From DASUKL01 sp036278755 (GTDB lineage Bacteria > Chloroflexota > Limnocylindria > Limnocylindrales > CSP1-4): a stretch of 10,494 nucleotides of DNA. Location: positions 1 to 10,494 of the forward strand of contig DASUKL010000012.1 of NCBI GenBank assembly GCA_036278755.1. The letters are read 5' to 3'. Every line of letters starts with the position of its first letter. The stretch's first letter is position 1. Shown piece by piece: positions 6,393-10,494 of the stretch. Both the position numbers and the translations under genes were made by a program. A model generated the notes under the pieces. That model ran no database searches. It saw only the letters and a program-made list of their open reading frames with translations, and was not told the origin of the DNA.

Positions 6393-6767
6393 ATGGACGT
6401 TCCCGGGATCATCGCCCGACGGTTCTACGTGGCGGGCAGCCTCCGGTCGACCGCGGACGGCTTTTCGCTGGAGGCCCAGAATCCGATGGGCCGGGGCACG
6501 TTGACCGGCCTCGATCGGCTGGCGGTCGACGGGCAGGCGATCCCCCTGGCCGACCTCAGCGCCGTCCGCGCCAGCGACGGAGCCGTCTTCGACGCGGCGG
6601 CTGTCGATCGGGCCCATCCCATCAGCGTCGGGCAGGGCGACCGAGTCACGCTCCAGGTCCGCGGCGTGCATCTCGAGCCGGGCGATCATCGGCTCGAGCT
6701 CGAGCTGGACGAGCTGAACCTGGGACGGTTGCGCCTCAGCCTCACGGATCACCTCGCGCCGACCTGA
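6393..6767 (+). CDS. Small conserved-looking protein of unknown function
   Basis: I do not recognise this gene with confidence. The start at ATG 6393 is well supported: AGGGAGG (6381-6387) lies 5 nt upstream, giving 124 aa. There is no signal peptide or membrane helix, so the product is probably cytoplasmic. The composition suggests an all-beta fold, with alternating hydrophobic residues and many Gly/Asp turns. It begins with a Pro-Gly-Ile-Ile start and a YVAGSLRSTADGFSL segment. It continues with GTLTGLDRLAVDG and VTLQVRGVHLEPGDHRLELEL, ending near TDHLAPT. The pattern 'N-terminal strand, DGF, VDG, L.PG.H..E' loosely recalls small beta-sandwich proteins such as the DUF6379 type, but this is from memory and unverified. 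It is divergent from tRNA-His and is followed by a hairpin, so it is probably a single-gene unit. bioY downstream appears to have its own promoter. Confidence 0.8.
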   Translation: MDVPGIIARRFYVAGSLRSTADGFSLEAQNPMGRGTLTGLDRLAVDGQAIPLADLSAVRASDGAVFDAAAVDRAHPISVGQGDRVTLQVRGVHLEPGDHRLELELDELNLGRLRLSLTDHLAPT

Positions 6768-6778
6768 GCCTCACCGAG

Positions 6779-6800
6779 CGCCTCGGCACGAGCCGAGGCG
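6779..6800 (+). terminator. GC-rich hairpin downstream of the small hypothetical gene
   Basis: A perfect 9-bp stem, CGCCTCGGC (6779-6787) and GCCGAGGCG (6792-6800), encloses the tetraloop ACGA, 11 nt after the stop codon at 6767. No T-run follows, so it would be an atypical intrinsic terminator or a 3'-end-stabilising stem. It separates the hypothetical gene from the bioY promoter. Confidence 0.45.
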
Positions 6801-6850
6801 GCTGAGGCGGCTCCGACCCGCCCGTACGGCGCCCGCGGTCGGGGCTCTGT

Positions 6851-6856
6851 TAGCAT
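6851..6856 (+). promoter_or_regulatory. -10 box for leaderless bioY transcript
   Basis: TAGCAT (TANNNT) is followed by CGGCCC and then directly by the bioY ATG at 6863. Transcription starting 7 nt after the box would begin at the A of the start codon. No Shine-Dalgarno is present upstream of the gene, consistent with leaderless translation. No -35 box is recognisable. Confidence 0.6.
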
Positions 6857-6862
6857 CGGCCC

Positions 6863-7552
6863 ATGCTGGCCAGTGAGCGCCTCCTGCGCGTCCCGCCGTT
6901 CGAGCGCGGACTGACCCTGGGGGACTTCCTGGTGCCCATCCGGGTCGGGGAGCGATTGAGCTCGCCGGCCCGACACGCCGTCCTCGTCCTCCTCGGCACG
7001 TTCCTCATCGTCGTGGGCGCCCGCCTCAGCTTCTACCTTCCCGGCGACCCCCTCGTGCCGGTCACCCTCCAGACGTTCGGCGTCCTCTTCGGCGGGGCCC
7101 TGCTGGGCTTCCGGCGGGGCATCCTCTCGTCCCTGCTGTATCTGCTCCTGGGGATCGTGGGGCTACCGATCTTCTCCTACGACGCGACGACGCACGTCTA
7201 TCGCTCCGGGCTCGAGGCCGTGGCCACCATCTCCGGGGGCCACCTCGCGCTGGGCATCACGGGCGGCTACCTCGTGGGCTTCGTCCTGGCCGCTGCGGTC
7301 GTGGGCCGCCTCGCCGAGCTGGGCTGGGATCGGCACCTGCTCGGCTCGCTGGCGGCGCTGCTCGTCGGCGACGCGGCGATCTACGTCATCGCTTTGCCCT
7401 GGCTGGCCTCGGCGGCGCATCTCTCGCTGGCCGACACGATCAGCCTGGGACTGACGCCCTTCCTGCCCGGAGACATCCTCAAGCTCATCATCGCGGCGGG
7501 CCTGCTGCCTGCCGGTTGGTGGGTCGTCAGCCGCCGGCCCAGCGACCGCTAG
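6863..7552 (+). CDS. bioY: Biotin transporter BioY (ECF substrate-binding subunit)
   Basis: BioY is the membrane-embedded biotin-binding S component of energy-coupling-factor transporters. The 229-aa protein starts at ATG 6863 behind a -10 box rather than a ribosome binding site. A polar N-terminal stretch of about 36 residues precedes roughly six hydrophobic segments. Family signatures are clear: VPVTLQTFGVLFGGALLG (65-82), the R-G-x-LS-x-LLYLLLGIVGLPIF run (85-104), GGYLVGF (134-140), and PFLPGDILK near the end (199-207). No energising subunits (ecfA or ecfT) or biotin synthesis genes are next to it. It is thus either a solitary BioY or one that uses a shared ECF module encoded elsewhere, both known arrangements. 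No biotin-regulator site was recognised upstream. The 28-bp gap downstream holds the promoter of tRNA-Arg. Confidence 0.93.
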   Translation: MLASERLLRVPPFERGLTLGDFLVPIRVGERLSSPARHAVLVLLGTFLIVVGARLSFYLPGDPLVPVTLQTFGVLFGGALLGFRRGILSSLLYLLLGIVGLPIFSYDATTHVYRSGLEAVATISGGHLALGITGGYLVGFVLAAAVVGRLAELGWDRHLLGSLAALLVGDAAIYVIALPWLASAAHLSLADTISLGLTPFLPGDILKLIIAAGLLPAGWWVVSRRPSDR

Positions 7553-7565
7553 GGGCACCGCCCCC

Positions 7566-7571
7566 TACAAT
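7566..7571 (+). promoter_or_regulatory. -10 box of tRNA-Arg
   Basis: TACAAT is a close match to TATAAT (5 of 6) and is followed by CGGCCC, as at bioY. It lies 9 nt before the first base of tRNA-Arg, so the transcript would have only a 2-3 nt 5' leader. No clear -35 box is seen. Confidence 0.6.
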
Positions 7572-7580
7572 CGGCCCTAC

Positions 7581-7656
7581 GCGCCCGTAGCTCAGTGGAC
7601 AGAGCGTCTGACTTCGGATCAGATGGCCGCGGGTTCGAATCCTGCCGGGCGCGCCA
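7581..7656 (+). tRNA. tRNA-Arg, anticodon TCG
   Basis: A complete 76-nt cloverleaf is visible. Its parts are an acceptor stem GCGCCCG/CGGGCGC, a D arm GCTC...GAGC, an anticodon stem TCTGA/TCAGA with loop CTTCGGA (anticodon TCG at 7614-7616), a variable loop TGGCC, a T arm GCGGG/CCTGC around TTCGAAT, discriminator G and an encoded CCA (7654-7656). It reads CGN arginine codons, mainly CGA in the absence of anticodon modification. It is convergent with the MMPL gene, whose stop lies about 54 bp downstream. Confidence 0.97.
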
Positions 7657-7682
7657 GTGCCACCCCCACACTCCGGGTCGCG

Positions 7683-7712
7683 TGAGCGCGAAGCCCTGAT
7701 GTGACGCGCTCA
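7683..7712. terminator. Inverted repeat between tRNA-Arg and the MMPL gene, possible bidirectional terminator
   Basis: TGAGCGCG (7683-7690) and CGCGCTCA (7705-7712) are perfect 8-bp complements around a 14-nt loop. The second arm includes the MMPL stop codon (7710-7712, minus strand). It sits between two convergent genes, where a two-way terminator would be useful. No T-tract follows on either strand, so termination by this stem alone is uncertain. Confidence 0.35.
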
Positions 7713-10007
7713 GGCGCCGGCCGCGTCCTCGACCGGGGTGTCGGAGCCACCCTCGGCCCGGGCCAGACGCGAAGGCCACCAGTTCCAACGGTCGAGGAGG
7801 ACGACGAGCGAGGGCACGAGCAGGGAGCGGAGGAGGAACGTGTCCATCAGCACGCCGGCCGCGACGCCGTAGCCGATCTGCTGGATTTGGCCGCCTCCGG
7901 CGCTGCTGCCGGCCACGGCCAGGACCGCGAACGTGCCGCCCAGGATGACCCCGGCCGTCGTGATCGTGCTGCCCGTCCGGCCGATGGCCCGGGCGACGGC
8001 CTGGCGCAGCGGCAGCTCGTGGGCCTCCTCCCGGATGCGGCTCATGATCAGGATGTTGTAGTCCGAGCCGAGGGCCATGAGGAAGACGAACATCAAGAAG
8101 GGCAGGATGAAGCTGATGCCGTCCTGGCCGCCGAGGTGGACGAAGACGATGCCCACCAGCCCCAGGGCGGCGAGATACGAGAGGACGATGCTGGCCACGA
8201 GGTAGATGGGGGCCACGAGGCTGCGCAGGACGATGGCCAGCAGGACGGCGATGAGGAGGGCCACGATGGGGATGATCCGCTGCAGGTCGCTGCCCGAGAT
8301 GCGGCTCACGTCGGCCGCGAACTCAGCTGCGCCGTAGACGCCCGACTCGGCGGCCCCGGCCCCCTGGGCGACCTTGGTGACGTCCTCCCGCATCGCGGGC
8401 ACCGAATCGAGGACGGCCGGGCTCGACGCGTCACCGCCGGCGAAGACGACCGAGAATTGGATCGTCTGGCCGTCGGGGCTGATGAGCTGGCCTGTGGCCC
8501 GGTAGGCGTCGTAGAGCTGCTGCGGGACGGCGCTCGACGGCGCGACGGGCGGCAGCGCCCGGGCCGGGCCCAGGGTCGTGTGGAGCTGGGTCAACTGGTC
8601 CACCGTGAGCGGCACGCCGTTGGGGTTGAGCGGGCCCACTAGGCCGCTGAACTCCGCGAGGCCGGCGACCCCGGCCTGAGCCGGCTGGAGGACCGACGGA
8701 TCGTCCCAGACGGAGGTCGGGAAGCGCATGAGGACGGCGCTCCGTCCCGTCGAGGAGGACGGGAAGTGGGCCGCGATGACCGCGTCGCCGGCGGCCGAGT
8801 CGGTCCCGCTGGCCGTCGAGGTGATGTCGCCGAAACCGGCCACGCCGGTGGTCAGGACGGTCGAGCCGAGGGCCACGAAGAGGATGACCCCGGCCACCAA
8901 GGTCCGGCCGGGATGTCGCGTGGCGATGACGCCGATGCGATCCCAGAGGCCCTCGCCGCGGTCCGGCCGGGGGGCCACCCCGGAGGGCCAGAAGACGGCC
9001 CGGCCCAGGATGGCGAGCAGAGCGGGCAGGAGGGTCAGCCCGGCCAGGAGCATGAGCGCGATGCCGATGGCCAGGGCCGGGCCGAGGCTCTGGTAGAAGG
9101 CGAACTCGGCCACGACGAGACTGAGCAGGGCGCAGATGACGGTCAGGGCGGAGAACGTGATCGACTCGCCCACCCGGCTCACGGCCCGCACGACGGCCTC
9201 ATGAGGTGAGAGGCCGCGGCGGAGCTCCTCGCGGACACGGAAGACGAGGAAGACGCCGTAGTCGGTGCCGGCACCCAGGATGAGGACGATGAGCAGGAGT
9301 TGGGTGATCGACGAGACCTGGACGCCGATCTTCGTGGACTCGGCGATGACCGGCCCCGCGGCGACGAGGACGAAAGCGGCCGGGATGAGGGTCACCAGGG
9401 GGGCCAGGATGGCCCGGAAGGCGAGCAGGAGGAGGACCACGATGAAGAGCAGGGAGAGCTGGCTGGTCTGGTCCTCGGACGCACCCGAGGCGGCCACCGA
9501 GTCGACCTGAAGGGCCAGCTGACCGGTGAGGTGCATCTGGAGGCCGGCCGGCGCATCGACGGTCGTGAAGGCGTCACGGATGCTGTCGACGACGGCGCTC
9601 GCCTGGGGCCCGGAGGTGAAGGCCACGACCGAGGCCTCGATGAGGGCCTGGCGCGCCTCGCCATCCCGGGAGATCCCCAGATCGAGGACGACCTTCACCC
9701 GGTCGATGCCCCTGATCCTGGCCTCCAGGCGGTCCACGGCCGCGTTGTCGGCCGCGGTCAGGGCGCCCTCGCGGGCCACGACGAGCGTCGCCGGGGCCAG
9801 CGAGATGTCCTGGAACGGCGCGGCCATGGCGGCCGCCTCCATGCTCGGCGCATCGGCTGGCAGGAAGCCGCTGGTCGTGTCCTTGGCCACGTCGGAGAGG
9901 CTGGGCAGGAAGGTCACGGCCAGGACGGCGCCCACGATCCAGGCCACGACGACGAGGTAGCGGAAGCGGACCACGAGGCTGCCCAGGCGCGTGAAGAACC
10001 GGCTCAT
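7710..10007 (-). CDS. MMPL-family (RND superfamily) membrane transporter
   Basis: This is a large inner-membrane exporter of the MmpL/YdfJ type, which moves lipids or hydrophobic compounds using the proton gradient. I place the start at ATG 10007 (765 aa) because GAAAGGA (plus-strand 10013-10019) lies 5 nt upstream. A longer frame from 10106 has no such support and would start with an Arg-rich stretch. The protein shows the family's duplicated plan: TM1 (about 18-35), an external domain (about 36-180), a five-helix bundle (185-340), then TM7 (about 368-388), a second external domain (about 390-575) and a second bundle (580-740). The proton-relay Asp-Tyr pairs known from MmpL3 are present in both halves: GAGTDYG (245-251) and GSDYN (647-651). 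The substrate cannot be told from sequence. It stands alone, divergent from a TPR-like gene. Confidence 0.93.
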   Translation of the reverse strand: MSRFFTRLGSLVVRFRYLVVVAWIVGAVLAVTFLPSLSDVAKDTTSGFLPADAPSMEAAAMAAPFQDISLAPATLVVAREGALTAADNAAVDRLEARIRGIDRVKVVLDLGISRDGEARQALIEASVVAFTSGPQASAVVDSIRDAFTTVDAPAGLQMHLTGQLALQVDSVAASGASEDQTSQLSLLFIVVLLLLAFRAILAPLVTLIPAAFVLVAAGPVIAESTKIGVQVSSITQLLLIVLILGAGTDYGVFLVFRVREELRRGLSPHEAVVRAVSRVGESITFSALTVICALLSLVVAEFAFYQSLGPALAIGIALMLLAGLTLLPALLAILGRAVFWPSGVAPRPDRGEGLWDRIGVIATRHPGRTLVAGVILFVALGSTVLTTGVAGFGDITSTASGTDSAAGDAVIAAHFPSSSTGRSAVLMRFPTSVWDDPSVLQPAQAGVAGLAEFSGLVGPLNPNGVPLTVDQLTQLHTTLGPARALPPVAPSSAVPQQLYDAYRATGQLISPDGQTIQFSVVFAGGDASSPAVLDSVPAMREDVTKVAQGAGAAESGVYGAAEFAADVSRISGSDLQRIIPIVALLIAVLLAIVLRSLVAPIYLVASIVLSYLAALGLVGIVFVHLGGQDGISFILPFLMFVFLMALGSDYNILIMSRIREEAHELPLRQAVARAIGRTGSTITTAGVILGGTFAVLAVAGSSAGGGQIQQIGYGVAAGVLMDTFLLRSLLVPSLVVLLDRWNWWPSRLARAEGGSDTPVEDAAGA

Positions 10008-10094
10008 CGACGTCCTTTCGGGAGCGGCCCCGGCGTGACGTCCGGAGCGGTCACCACCCGCGCATCGTGGACCGTGGGCTCGCGGCGACCGCGC

Positions 10095-10114
10095 CGACGA
10101 TAGCACGCTCGTCG
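10095..10114. repeat. Short palindrome in the divergent MMPL/TPR promoter region
   Basis: CGACGA (10095-10100) and TCGTCG (10109-10114) form perfect 6-bp arms separated by 8 bp. The left arm overlaps the putative -10 box of the MMPL gene. It is a reasonable shape for a dimeric repressor site, but arms this short and GC-rich can occur by chance. Confidence 0.3.
10097..10102 (-). promoter_or_regulatory. Candidate -10 box of the MMPL gene
   Basis: On the minus strand TATCGT is followed by CGGCGC, close to the pattern at the other promoters here. It would give a 5' leader of about 80 nt containing the GAAAGGA ribosome binding site. No -35 box is recognised. Confidence 0.4.
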
Positions 10115-10128
10115 CGGGCGCCCTCCGT

Positions 10129-10134
10129 TAGACT
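10129..10134 (+). promoter_or_regulatory. -10 box for leaderless TPR-protein transcript
   Basis: TAGACT (TANNNT), preceded by GT as at bioY, is followed by CGGGCCG and then GTG 10142. Transcription would start at or within a base of the start codon. No Shine-Dalgarno is visible. Confidence 0.55.
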
Positions 10135-10141
10135 CGGGCCG

Positions 10142-10494
10142 GTGAGCGACCCGACCGCCCAGTCCGGCTCCGATCCGCGGACCGCCGGGCCCCTCGATCC
10201 GGCCACCGCGCGCGCGGTCCTCGAGGCTGGCCAGCAGGCCGCCGCGGCGGGGGACTTCGAGCGGGCTCGGGCTCTTTTCCTGCGGGTGGTCGGCGCCTCG
10301 GACCCCGAGCTGCACGTGGCGGCCCTCCTGGGTCTGGCCGATGCCCACTACCGCCTCGACGACGAGGGCGCGGCCATCGCCGCCTGGGACATGGCCACCC
10401 AGGCGCCGGAGACGCCGCTGGCCTGGCAGGCCTGGAAGCAGATGGCGGCGGCCCACGTCCGGGTCCACGAACTGCCCCAGGCCATCGCCGCCTA
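10142..10494 (+). CDS. TPR-like repeat protein, N-terminal part, cut at right edge
   Basis: An open frame from GTG 10142 runs off the right edge without a stop (117 codons seen). A polar N-terminal region of about 20 residues (MSDPTAQSGSDPRT...) precedes amphipathic helices with tetratricopeptide-type spacing. These include AGQQAAAAGDFERARALFLR (about 31-50), LLGLADAHYRLDDEGAAIAAW, and a third unit ending in a partial ELPQAIAAY. The G-D-F-x-x-A and A-x-x-x-L-x-D patterns fit TPR helices, which usually hold protein partners. There is no signal peptide in the visible part. The start codon is supported by a TAGACT -10 box 7 nt upstream, and it is divergent from the MMPL gene. The function cannot be inferred from this fragment. 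Confidence 0.72.
   Translation, partial: MSDPTAQSGSDPRTAGPLDPATARAVLEAGQQAAAAGDFERARALFLRVVGASDPELHVAALLGLADAHYRLDDEGAAIAAWDMATQAPETPLAWQAWKQMAAAHVRVHELPQAIAA

Noticed and set aside
6192..6752. Upstream extension of the phoB reading frame (about 187 extra codons).
   Set aside because: It translates tRNA-His and the reverse strand of the 124-aa gene. The tRNA part gives the familiar spurious 'LAQLAEHWIVAPEVVGSSP'-like peptide. The receiver domain starts right after ATG 6191.
7549..7788. Minus-strand 79-aa frame containing DSNPRPSDPKSDALSTELRA.
   Set aside because: This is a well-known artefact of translating the antisense of a tRNA gene, here tRNA-Arg at 7581-7656.
9300..10103. Plus-strand 267-aa open frame opposite the MMPL gene.
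   Set aside because: It is rich in Gly/Asp/Arg/His repeats typical of an antisense frame, and the MMPL motifs on the other strand are unbroken.
10008..10106. Longer N-terminus for the MMPL protein (33 extra residues).
   Set aside because: No ribosome binding site supports the upstream start and the added residues are Arg/Pro-rich. ATG 10007 has GAAAGGA at ideal spacing and is followed by the expected first membrane helix.

Overview
The window comes from a GC-rich bacterium (roughly 70% GC by eye) whose codons mostly end in G or C. Gene content is housekeeping and transport: phosphate uptake and its two-component regulator, two tRNAs, a biotin transporter and a large MMPL exporter. No mobile element, CRISPR array or phage gene was seen. 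Both tRNA genes encode their CCA ends. Several genes appear to be transcribed directly from their start codon, from TANNNT -10 boxes followed by a CGG(C/G)C start region. Together this suggests a high-GC Chloroflexota (Limnocylindria/Ellin6529-like) or an actinobacterial lineage. That is an inference; no marker in the window settles it.

Layout. (1) 1-368, +: the C-terminal end of a D-Ala-D-Ala carboxypeptidase, cut by the left edge. (2) 486-4207, +: a complete pstS-pstC-pstA-pstB operon for high-affinity phosphate import. The 117-bp leader before it holds a candidate Pho box and a perfect inverted repeat beside the Shine-Dalgarno. (3) 4183-6191, -: phoB-phoR, convergent with the pst operon; the 3' ends of pstB and phoR overlap by 25 bp. 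phoU is not present. (4) 6218-6294, -: tRNA-His(GTG), only 26 nt upstream of phoB on the same strand. (5) 6393-6767, +: a small unrecognised beta-rich protein with a strong ribosome binding site, followed by a terminator-like hairpin. (6) 6863-7552, +: bioY, probably leaderless. (7) 7581-7656, +: tRNA-Arg(TCG). (8) 7710-10007, -: a 765-aa MMPL/RND-type exporter. (9) 10142-10494, +: the start of a TPR-like protein, divergent from the exporter and cut by the right edge.

How the genes fit together. PstS captures phosphate outside the membrane, PstC and PstA form the channel, and PstB powers it. PhoR and PhoB sense phosphate limitation and would be expected to switch on the pst promoter. Sensor and target therefore sit face to face in one locus. 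The other genes look like unrelated neighbours.

I did not find a clearly novel multi-gene system. The most interesting signals are regulatory: the repeated promoter motif with leaderless starts, the tRNA-His/phoB junction, and the pst leader.
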